From positions 800,232 to 864,231 of the forward strand of contig NC_034010.1 of the NCBI RefSeq assembly GCF_000346465.2: a stretch of DNA of 64,000 nt, given 5' to 3'. Position numbers and translations under genes: made by a program. Of the stretch, positions 46,122-56,376 are shown one piece after another. This DNA comes from Prunus persica. Taxonomy: Eukaryota; Streptophyta; Magnoliopsida; Rosales; Rosaceae. Every line of letters begins with the position of its first letter. Position 1 is the first letter of the stretch. The notes below the pieces were generated by a model. It was not told the origin of the DNA. It made no database searches and worked only from the letters and a program-made list of their open reading frames with translations.

Positions 46122-46633
46122 CACAATTTTATGCAGTATAGCCGGGCGGCTATACGCTTGACATACATTCGAATATTTAAATAGTATAGCTGGACGGCGA
46201 TACTTAGAAAATATTCGTATAAATAGAAAAGTATAGCCACTCTTTAAATATTAATTTATTTTAAAAGTGTACTCCTTGTTTACAATGGCGCCCGCACGAT
46301 AATAACGTGCAGACCGTCCGAATAATCTTCAATTAATATAGTGGAAGGATCAAAATCAAGCTGGCATACTAATCCCAGCTTCAATTGGCCAAGCATGGGA
46401 AGAAAGAATGCCCTCTTGTTGGCATTGAACTGGTTGTAGGCCAAGAAAAGTATATAGAGTAGAAACTGATGCATTATCTAGACAATGATGAATTATTAAA
46501 TATATTAGAATTTTATAGCTCAGAACATGTGAAGGTATCTGAGCGAAGAAAAAAGACCTGTACAAGCACCACAAAATCAAAAAAAATCAAAGAACACAAC
46601 AATTAATCTTTAGTACTTTCCATTTCTTTAACC

Positions 46634-46747
46634 CAGCATAGGTAGCACAGGCAAGGGCTTTTGTCACACAAGTAATGGTGGGCTTGACATTAACATTGAG
46701 AGGTAAGAAGGTCTTTCTTTCCATTGTAGGTGAGATCAATGTCACCG
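46634..46747 (-). pseudogene. Antisense exopolygalacturonase 3' fragment, unit 2
   Basis: About 114 bp on the minus strand match the end of the PG coding sequence (DIDLTY to VKPTIT, then VTKALAC-like codons) with frame breaks. It lies head-to-head with, and about 560 bp upstream of, the intact PG gene. It is longer at its 3' side than the unit 1 copy, which has a roughly 30-bp deletion. Confidence 0.8.
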
Positions 46748-47208
46748 GCGGATAGCAAGCAAAAACCTATGGATTCTAAGAAAAATAAAAAGAGTATGGT
46801 AAAAAATAGATGAACTAACCACCACAATGGTGCAAATGGATTATCTAAGCTAAGTAGATGAATTAAAGTTGTTAAGATGAGGCACTTTCTAGTTGGATGA
46901 TATTAGAAAAAGTATATACATAGATGCGCCAATAGTGTAGGCATGGTATTTTCTTGTTAATCTTGTTAACTCTATCCAGGTGTGTATGCATGGTTTTGGT
47001 CCTCCTTTTTTGGAATATACATATATTGCGGGGTGTGGAGGAGGACAACAGTACTACAAACAGCTTAGCACATTCCAGATAGAGATTTGGTGATGAATAT
47101 TCTCAAGGCTAAACAGCTTACTAATTATAAAAATAGCATGCAACTGTGTATAAAAATAGTTAGTGATTGGTTGGATAGTTTGATGGTGTTGAGCCTTCCC
47201 AATCGGAC

Positions 47209-47214
47209 TATAAA
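47209..47214 (+). promoter_or_regulatory. TATA box of exopolygalacturonase copy 2
   Basis: TATAAA in GGACTATAAATTGG, about 100 bp upstream of the ATG; identical in context to copy 1. Confidence 0.65.
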
Positions 47215-47310
47215 TTGGCCTCAACTCAAAATGGAATTGCATCATCCTTCCAAAGGAAAAAAAAAAAAAAAAACCAAAGAATAAAATAACAAAGTGGAAG
47301 GAAAATCAAG

Positions 47311-48537
47311 ATGGCTATGAAATTAAGTTTCTTGGCAATGCTTTTGTGCTTATTGTTAGCATCTACACCTAAAGCTCATGCTAGTGTGTTTGACGTGACG
47401 AGTGCAACATACGGTGCAAAGCCTGGCTCTGATGTCAGTACGGCCTTGGCCAAAGCTTGGAGTGATGCATGTGCATCGCCATCCGCGAGTAAAGTTGTTG
47501 TTCCGAGCGGGACATACAAGTTAAAAGAAGCAACTTTCAGAGGCCCCTGTAAGGCTCCTATTGAGATGCAAGTTCAAGGCACATTGGAGGCTCCAGCAGA
47601 TGCTAGCCAACTCACAAGACCGGATACTTGGGTTGGTTTTCAGTACATTGACATGCTCACCTTATCAGGTGGTGGGACTTTTGATGGCCAAGGAGCACTT
47701 TCTTGGAATCAAAATGACTGCCACAAAAACAAAAATTGCAAACCTCTTCCCGTTAATCTGCGGTTCGAATTCCTCACAAATTCCAAAGTTCAGGACATAA
47801 CTTCACTTAACAGCAAATTTTTCCACACGCATGTTTTCCGGTGCAACCATACTACATTTCAACAGCTTACCATCACAGCACCTGACGAGAGCAGAAACAC
47901 AGATGGAATCCATATCGGGGCTTCGACTGCTATCAACATTACTCATTCAAAGATTGGAACTGGGGATGACTGTATTTCTATTGGTGATGACTCCCACGAA
48001 ATCACAGTGACTGATGTTACTTGTGGGCCAGGCCATGGAATAAGCATTGGAAGCCTTGGAAAATATAAGGAAGAAAAGGATGTGACTGGGATCATAGTTA
48101 AGAATTGCACCCTGACTAATATGGAGAACGGTGTGAGAATCAAAACATTTCCAGATTCTCCTTCCCCTAGCACTGCCTCGGGTATACACTATGAGGATAT
48201 TATCATGGTTAATGTCAGTAACCCTATCCTCATAGACCAATTGTACTGCCCATATACTCAGTGTGAACAAAAGCCTCCGTCAAAAGTTAAGATCAACAAT
48301 GTCAGCTTCAAGAACATTAAGGGCTCATCTTTCTCTCCACTTGCAGTCAAGCTTGTATGTACCACGGGCATACCGTGTGAGAATGTGGAGTTGACTGACA
48401 TTGATCTCACCTACGGTGGAAACAAAGGCCCTCTTACCTCTATGTGTTCTAATGTCAAGCCCACAATTACTGGCGTGACAAAGGCTCTTGGTTGCGCTAC
48501 ATCGTCCTTGGCACCTCTTCCTTTATCCAAGAAGTAG
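47311..48537 (+). CDS. Exopolygalacturonase (GH28), copy 2
   Basis: 408 aa, intronless, with all catalytic motifs present and the same signal peptide as copy 1. Differences from copy 1 are T173 (Met), E254 (Asp) and M271 (Thr), none in the active site. The promoter and downstream regions are also near identical. The gene is therefore a recent tandem duplicate and both copies should be functional secreted pectinases. Expression in pollen is inferred from the family, not shown by this sequence. An antisense PG tail lies upstream (46634-46747). Confidence 0.95.
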   Translation: MAMKLSFLAMLLCLLLASTPKAHASVFDVTSATYGAKPGSDVSTALAKAWSDACASPSASKVVVPSGTYKLKEATFRGPCKAPIEMQVQGTLEAPADASQLTRPDTWVGFQYIDMLTLSGGGTFDGQGALSWNQNDCHKNKNCKPLPVNLRFEFLTNSKVQDITSLNSKFFHTHVFRCNHTTFQQLTITAPDESRNTDGIHIGASTAINITHSKIGTGDDCISIGDDSHEITVTDVTCGPGHGISIGSLGKYKEEKDVTGIIVKNCTLTNMENGVRIKTFPDSPSPSTASGIHYEDIIMVNVSNPILIDQLYCPYTQCEQKPPSKVKINNVSFKNIKGSSFSPLAVKLVCTTGIPCENVELTDIDLTYGGNKGPLTSMCSNVKPTITGVTKALGCATSSLAPLPLSKK

Positions 48538-48719
48538 AAAGAACTAATTAATGTTCTCTATACATAAATTGTTGTGTTCTACTTTGCTTTTGTGCTACAT
48601 GTTCTCTCCTTTGTCCAAGATAAATGAATACACAACACAATTTTCATCAAAGCCAACAGGATTTAGAGCCCTCTTATACCATTATTGACCTGTTTGATCT
48701 CAATTTTCATCACTGAAAA

Positions 48720-48983
48720 CGTCCCTTGTGAATATGGCAGTAACACCGCCTGATATTTCTCTGTCTTATATAAAAAACAATCGATAGACCTTTCCCGCCG
48801 AAATTTTGTCGGGACTATTGAAGTGGAAGCGGATGCACAATATATTATTACTGCTCTTGAGAAAGATGGGGAGGATTTAAATGTGTGGAAGGTCACCTTT
48901 TTAAAGAAGCTACGTGCCTCACACATTCTTTCTCTCTGGTGAGATGGCGATATAGCTCCATAGAATATAATAAGGTGGCTCAA
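48720..48983 (+). pseudogene. Truncated LINE RNase H remnant downstream of PG copy 2
   Basis: Same remnant as after copy 1, but it stops at AATAAGGTG (about 48976) and joins directly to CTCAACGAACTTTAAC, which in unit 1 lies about 800 bp further on. A deletion in unit 2 (or insertion in unit 1) explains this. Confidence 0.6.
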
Positions 48984-49319
48984 CGAACTTTAACGTGATA
49001 GGCTTATCCCGGCGAACTTTGATGGGATAGACCTATCCCGGCGAATGTGTGTCGCCAGTCACCTCCTTTTATTCCTTCACAGCCAGAGCCACTATGTCAA
49101 AACAACCAGTCGCTCTGCCCAAACTACCGGTCGCTTTGTCCTCCTTTCCCGAACATTAAGCCTCTGTGTCAAAACAACCGGTCGCCAGTGAAAAATGATC
49201 GATCAACTCCACGCTGTCAAAATCATTCGGAGGAAGTTGAACTGCTTTTTGAGATTTTGCCCAATTCGGACCCACATTCAGCTTTGCCCCAAAACAAGGA
49301 TTAAAATCACTACTACAAA

Positions 49320-50580
49320 AAAGCAAAAAGACGACGGTAAATCACCGTCGTGTATTTGGTTTTTCAATGGTCGTGGAATCCACCGTCATCTTTTCCCTCA
49401 TAAACCACGACGCTAAATAACCGTCGTTGTTAAACAATACAACGTCATCAAAAAATACAAAACGACGTCTTTGTACTGCAAAAAGATCTAAAAAAAGCAA
49501 TCGAGGATGATAATAGACGACCAATTCTCTAAAAAGACCGTCGTTAAAAAGGGAAAATATGACACATATTAAGAGAACAAGGCCGCAAGATAGACATACA
49601 ACGACGACAATAAAAATACGCCGACGTTAAATATAATTTTCACGACAATAAAAAATATGACGTCTTTAAATACATTAGAAGACGACGTTATTGATACCTA
49701 CTACGTCGCACATATAAACACAACCGTCGTACAATTAATTTTCCACTTCGATTTTTCGATAAAAGATGACGTGGAAATAGTTGTCAGTGTCATTATTTAC
49801 GACGTATGTGTTTCTATAGTAGACGTTGAAAAACTAAACAACGTCAGTTACAAATATATGAGAGTCGTATTAAAAAATTTATACGTCCTATTTTCAGAAA
49901 CAAACAACGACCATAAATATTAGACGTTGTTAAATACAACAACGTCGGAAAACAATAAAAACAGACGTGTTTAGTCTGCTAAAGTTCTACAACGTCTCTT
50001 ATTTACAAAAAACCGTCGTGAAATAAATTTTCCACTTCGATTTTTCTAAAAAAGATGACGTGGAAATAGTTGTCAGTGTCATTATTTACGACGTATACAT
50101 TTATATAGTCGACGTTGTATTTATATGTATTCATTACTCACGACGCACTTAATCATATAGACGACGTTGAACGTCTAAACAACGTCGGTTCCAAATAAAT
50201 GAGAGCCGTATTACAGAACATATAGACGGCGTAGATTATGATGGGAGCCGTATTACAAATAACGTCGTTTAATTGTTATTAGACGGCGGTTATAATGAAT
50301 TTCCGTCGGAATTAATTTCGTTCCTCTTCGTTTATAAAAGAACTTGCGACGTGGAAAATGTATGATGACGTCGTATTTTTTAACGTTCAGATTACATATC
50401 TCGTTTTTTAGACGTCGGTATTATGGGATTGGAGTCGTGTTATTTTGAATTACATGGCGGTTCTTTATCCTTCACCGACGTGATATCCTGAATAATTGCT
50501 TCACAATAGCGTCGTGGTTCTTCATTGTTACGTTGCTTTAAGACGTCGGTAAATATGCTGAATAACTGATTCACAATAAC
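49320..50580. repeat. Left subterminal region of CACTA: CGACG/CGTCG motif array
   Basis: Short motifs (ACGACGGT, ACCGTCGT, ACGTCGT, GACGTGG) recur every 15-40 bp in both orientations, often as small hairpin pairs. A roughly 90-bp piece (TTTTCCACTTCGATTTTTC to GACGTA) is duplicated at 49739-49805 and 50029-50095. In En/Spm elements such subterminal motifs bind TNPA; that role here is inferred. Confidence 0.85.
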
Positions 50581-50668
50581 GTCGTGTTTTATTTGAACGT
50601 AGAAAGTGAAGAAATCACATTACAATATTTTACAAAATTAATGTCATACACTGCCAATTACATAAGCA

Positions 50669-53595
50669 TCATTCAATCCATATATCTTCACACCCATCTC
50701 GAATATTTTGACCGCCTAACTCACCTACCAGTTCATCAAATGTGTCAACATTTGGCATCCCTCTAGTAAATGGCTCACACTCAATTATCACATCACCTAA
50801 TACTTCATCACCAATAACATCATTATATTCTCTACTAGGCATTGATAACACTACCGACCAACCACGATGCATCGGGTCGTCAACAAAAAATATTTGTTTG
50901 ACTTGAGAAGCCAAAACAAATTGGTCATTCCTATGTCCAATTTTACTCAAATCTACAAGGGTAAATCCAAGTTCGTCGACTACAAGACCAGAACTATCTA
51001 TCCAATCACACCTAAAGACTGGGATTGTAAACTTTTGGTAGTCAAGGTCCCAAATTTCTTGAATGACACCATAGAAACCCATATTTGAGAGAATTGGGTT
51101 TTTATCCTTGGCACTAGCTTGCATGGTATGTGCAAGTAAATAAACTCCACTATTTTGAGTTGTCCGCACATCATCTTGTGCCTTGATATTGAATTTAATA
51201 CCTTTAATAAGATAGCTCCTATATAATGGCACTGACATGTTTGGACCAGCTGCTAGCCACCTTAAATTTTCTGATACGCCATGATTGTCTTCCTCAACTT
51301 CACTTTGAACCTGCAAATTAATCATATCTTAATTCATCCTAACATATAAATAAGAAGAAAATTAAAAGAGAAATACGTTATTCAACAACATATACCTTGA
51401 AGCGTAGCCATTGAATGAAAGTGCTATTGTGCTTATCCTGCAGCCACTTTGTTCTCTTTCTAAATTTTGGATAAGCAGTCTTGATGTGGATCATATGTTG
51501 CCTACATGACACGAAAAATTCAAGCATTACGGTCCCAAATATATAAGATAAACATAAGAAATAATTTTAAATGGAAACTTAAAGAATAAAACTCATACGT
51601 ACNNNNNNNNNNNNNNNNNNNNNNNNNNNNNNNNNNNNNNNNNNNNNNNNNNNNNNNNNNNNNNNNNNNNNNNNNNNNNNNNNNNNNNNNNNNNNNNNNN
51701 NNTTGCCACAGGGAGCATTGTTGCATTAAGGTATGACAATCATGTGATTTAAGGCCAAGAAGTCTTGAATCTTGTACAGATACAAGATTTTTAATATTTG
51801 AAGAATAACCTTCAGGGACCTTCATACCATAGAAAGAATTGCAAACCTCTCTCTTCTCTGCTCTTGACAAATTCCAAGGCCCAGGAGGCAAACGAGTACG
51901 TCTTTCTCCATACTCGGGTTGCAAATCAGTTTTGACCCCCATGTTCAATAAATCTAATCGAGCAGCAATCCCATCTTTATTTTTTCCAGGGATCTCCAGC
52001 AATGTACCAATGATACTATCGCAAACATTCTTCTCAATGTGCATAACATCTAGGGCATGCCTCACAGGAAGGTATTTCCAATACTCGAGATCAAAGAATA
52101 TTGATTTCTTCTTCCAACAAACTCTGTCACCATTTTCAACCATATGCAGCACTTCTTCTCCGGTTAATGGCTCTGGAGGTATGCCATATTCAGGTTTCCC
52201 ATTAAAAGCTGCACGTTGCCTCCTATATGGATGATTGATTGGTAACCATTTTCTATGCCCAATGTAACAAATTTTGTGGCCATTTTTCAACCTGTGACTA
52301 GGTGTATCATCGCCGCATATTGGACAAGCTTTATATCCTTTAACAACACAACCAGATAAGTTTCCATAGGCGGGGAAATCATTAATTGTCCACATTAATG
52401 CAGCTCTGAGTGTAAAGTATTCTCCATTATGTGCATCATACACTCCTCTAATCCCAACCCACAAGGATTTTAAATCATCAATCAAAGGCTCCAAGTAGAC
52501 GTCTATATCATTTCCGGGTTGTTTAGGACCGGAAATCAATAAGGTTAACATCATGAACTTTCGTTTCATGCACAGCCATGGAGGGAGATTATATGTAACT
52601 AAGATAACCGGCCAACAACTATATCTGCTACTTAGAGAACTGTGGGGATTGAATCCATCAGATGAAAGAGCCAATCTCAAGTTTCTCGGCTCATTACCAA
52701 ACTCAGGCCATTTATCATCAAGAAGTTTCCAAGACGGGGAATCCGCCGGATGAGACATCTGACCGTCAATTGATTTTCTAGCAGCATGCCACCAAGTCAA
52801 ACTCTTAGCTGTCTCATGTGATTGAAACATCCTTTTAAACCTTGGAATTGGGGGAAAATACCACACCACCTTCGCTGGCACACCCTCTTTCAAGATTGAA
52901 TCTTTGCCTTCCTTCCACCTTGAGATACCACAAGTAGGACAATTAGTTGAATCCTCATACTCCTTCCTATACAAGATGCAATCATTGGGGCATGCGTGCA
53001 TTTTCTCATAACTCAGCCCCAATGCACACAAAGTCTTTTTAGCCTCATACATGGAGGTTGGTATTGTATTTCCTTCTGGAAGCAAATCGCCTTGAAGTAT
53101 CAATAATTCTGTAAAACAGACATCACTCATCCCATGTTTTGCCTTCAAATTATACAACTTCACTAATGCCGATAACTTCGTGTACTTTCTACAACCAGGG
53201 TACACTGGTTGATCTCCATCCCCAATCACATTGGCAAACTCATACGGATCCGAACCAAAATCACCAAAATCATTATCATCCATATCAATTTCTTCAGACA
53301 CAAAACTGTACCTACTATGGCCATCATCTTCTTCAACATTTCTGCTAGCATTAGTAGTTGCTTCCCAAGGTTCTCCGTGAAATGTCCAATTCTTATAGCT
53401 TTGGTCAATTCCATTAAAGTATAAGTGATCCCTTATAATTCCAACCCCAAACAACTTCAAATTAACACATTTAACACATGGACAACGGATATGTGTTGTA
53501 GTTAGAAGATTTTCTACAGCAAAGTTCAAAAATGCTTCCACCCCAAACTCATATGCCTTCGATCTTCTATCCGAGTGCATCCATGACTTATCCAT
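50669..53595 (-). CDS. TNP2-type CACTA transposase (assembly gap inside)
   Basis: The start ATG at 53595 gives MDKSWMHSDRRS, the usual opening of these proteins; a GTG slightly upstream is not used. Residues 1-78 are the transposase-associated domain with HIRCPCVKC. Next come CPNDC (202-206) and CPTCG (219-223), then the TNP2 core with SSDGFNP (first catalytic Asp, about 313), GPKQPGNDIDVYL and HALDVMHIEKNVCDS. The frame is open for 631 codons to the N gap at 51702, where the DUF4218 domain begins. After the gap, exons 51501-51396 and 51310-50669 (GT-AG) give the end of that region and a DUF4216-like C-terminus. It excises and reinserts the element. No disabling mutation is seen outside the gap. 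Confidence 0.92.
51603..51702. other. Assembly gap (100 N)
   Basis: Exactly 100 Ns, a usual placeholder for a gap of unknown size. It removes most of the DUF4218 part of the TNP2 gene. The true length of the CACTA element is therefore uncertain. Confidence 0.99.
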
Positions 53596-54761
53596 CTCCG
53601 ACACTATAACCTATTATCTATAATAAAGTGAAAATACAGGCAATGACCATCACTATAGCAGATTATACAATGATCTAATCGCAAGTAATAAACAACAGAG
53701 ACGACGGGTTTTAATCAAAAACAGACGTATTTGGCATATATAGACGACGGATTTTCAACAGACGTCGTCTATTATACGTAATACAAACGACGGTTTATGA
53801 AAAAACCGTCGTGTATAAGTAATACAACGACGGTAGTTTAAAAACACCGTCGTGTAATCGTCGTCGTACGCCTTAAAATTCGTCGTGTCTCAGTTTATTT
53901 TCAAGAACACAAAACCCATTAAGAACACAACATATATATGAAACCAAGCAAGAAACCAACATATACATGAAACCAAGCATGAAAACAATAAATCCATTCC
54001 CAATTCAACATAACATAGGGTGATTAAAAGATACGACAAAATTAAATCCATTCCCAATTCAACATAACAGATAATGTAATCCATGAACCCATTAAACAGA
54101 AAATCCATGAACCCATACCTATAAGCATTGGTGCACTTTGCACCTTCTCCAGAGCGGAAAATGACAAGATCAAATAAAGGTGTCCTTTTGCTGGAAATCA
54201 TTTGGAAGTTGGTGATGTGTCTTTTTGTGTTGATTTCCAGCAAAAATACACCTTTATTTGATCTTGTCATGAACCCATTAAACAGAAAATCCATGAACCC
54301 ATACCTATAAGCACATTATTAACAGATCGCAAAGCATATACCTAAAACCCTTTAACAAAACAACCTAATATCATTCAATGAATTTACAAGGGGAAGATAG
54401 GGTTTGTACTTACAGGTTGGACGAGCTCACAGATTCGACGAGCCTGGAGAGTGCAACTTTTAATTAGAGCAGAAGTGAGAGAGCGAAATGTTATGTCGCG
54501 TGAAATCTGAAATTTTAGGTTTCAGGGATCAAAGTATAAGACTAAGAGCCAAATCTAAAAAAATTTAGGTCGTGCGAAAATTTTTAGAGCGCGCGCGTTA
54601 TAAAACGTCGAAAGAAAAACCAAGGCGAAAGTTCTACAAGTACCGACGTAAATTTAATATTCCACGACGGAAACTTCATTTTTCGGATTAAGAACGTAAG
54701 GCCGTTCATTTTTCGGATTAATTTTAAATTTATTTTGAATTTTTTATATAACGACGACTGA
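53596..54761. other. CACTA spacer upstream of TNP2, with fold-back at 54162-54269
   Basis: Contains CGACG motif arrays (53700-53890 and 54600-54760). A roughly 108-bp fold-back has 38-bp arms (54162-54199 and 54232-54269, TGACAAGATCAAATAAAGG at the tip). It lies between direct repeats ATGAACCCATTAAACAGAAA (about 54082-54129 and 54268-54314). TNP2 promoter elements should be here but none is certain. Confidence 0.7.
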
Positions 54762-56014
54762 AAAACCACGTCGGTGTTAAGAAATTAAAGACGTTGTAAA
54801 TTATATAAACCGACTTACATATTAAAATAACGTCGTTTAAAGCGTAAACCATGTCGTATGTTTTACTGTACGACGTAAAATATGTATTCCACGACCTAAC
54901 CACCGTCGTTAAAAATTAATACACTAAACCCATAAAATTAAATTATACAATTTAAAAAATTAAGTTTATAAAAGGTTTTATGGTTTTAAAGCCTAACATA
55001 TAACATAGACTACCCAAAAATTATACTTTAAAAATAAACCCCAATAAATAACAACACTAATCTCTAAACCCTAGACTCTAAACCCTAAACCATTAAACTA
55101 GAAGTGATTTTATGACTCATCAAAACAATTTTGTTTTGGATGGTCATTTTAAATTTTTGTTATTCAAAATGAATTTTTTCAAGGTTTATGTGGAAGAAAA
55201 TATATCAATGACTTCATAGGAGTTGACTTTTCAATTTTCTGATTTATTTTATATTTATTTTGAATATTTTGATATAAAAATAATAAAATATTCTTACCAT
55301 ACAACAAACCACGTCGGTGTTAAATAAATTGTAGACGTTGTAAATTGTAATAGACTACTAAGTCGTTAAAATGACGTCGTTAAAATGAGAAACCACGTCG
55401 GTGTTAAGAAATTAAAAACGTTGTAAATTATATAAACCGACTTACATATTAAAATGACGTCGTTTAAAGCGTAAACCATGTCGTATGTTTTACTGTACGA
55501 CGTAAAATATGTATTCCACGACCCAACCACCGTCGTTAAAAATTAATACCCTAAACCCATAAAATTAAATTATACAATTTAAAAAATTAAGTTTATAAAA
55601 GGTTTTATGGTTTTAAAGCCTAACATATACCCTAGACTACCAAAAAATTATACTTTAAAAATAAACCCCAATAAATAACAACCCTAATCTCTAAACCCTA
55701 GACTCTAAACCCTAAACCATAAAACTAGAAGTGATTTTATGACTCATCAAAACAATTTTGTTTTGGATGGTCATTTTAAATTTTTGTTATTCAAAATGAA
55801 TTTTTTCAAGGTTTATGTGGAAGAAAATATATCAATGACTTCATAGGAGTTGACTTTTCAATTTTCTGATTTATTTTAAATTTATTTTGAATATTTTGAT
55901 ATAAAAATAATAAAATATTCTTACCACAACAACAAACCACGTCGGTGTTAATAAATTGTAGACGTTGTAAATTGTAATAGACTACTAAGTCGTTAAAATG
56001 ACGTCGTTAAAATG
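54761..56014. repeat. Tandem duplication, period 627 bp, in CACTA spacer
   Basis: Two adjacent copies (54761-55387 and 55388-56014) are nearly identical, for example GTAAACCATGTCGTATG at 54844 and 55471. Each carries CGACG motifs at its ends and a motif-free AT-rich middle with a short CTAAACCCTA run that is not a telomere. Confidence 0.9.
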
Positions 56015-56376
56015 AGAAACCATGGCGGCTATTTAACTATACGACGTAAAATATATATATCAACGACTTAACCGCTGTCGTTACATAAACGTCGTCGATG
56101 ATACCCTGAACCCTTAAGAAATTGAAGATGTTGTAAACCATAAACGACTCAATTGTTCAAAGAACGTCGTCTAACTATATTTTTACGTCGTAATTGTTTA
56201 AAACACGAAACAACAAAATACGACGGTTTGTGACTTTATTAGGTCGTTGGAAAAGTATTACACGTCGGTTAAGCAATTTGTATGTTTGTTTTTTTTTTAA
56301 TTTAAGAAAACCTCAACAAATTTTTACATTACATATTATAGAGAAAATTTGTACATTATACATAAATATCAAGTGT

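Noticed and set aside
49320..50580. CGACG/CGTCG array as a CRISPR array
   Set aside because: Units are very short, unevenly spaced and in both orientations, within a eukaryotic CACTA transposon; there are no direct repeats of CRISPR length.
51839..52234. Plus-strand open frame opposite the TNP2 gene
   Set aside because: Shadow of the transposase coding strand; no independent domain.
55066..55095. CTAAACCCTA-like runs (also 55695-55720) as telomeric DNA
   Set aside because: Only a few imperfect units inside a duplicated CACTA spacer; not a telomere or a clear interstitial telomeric tract.
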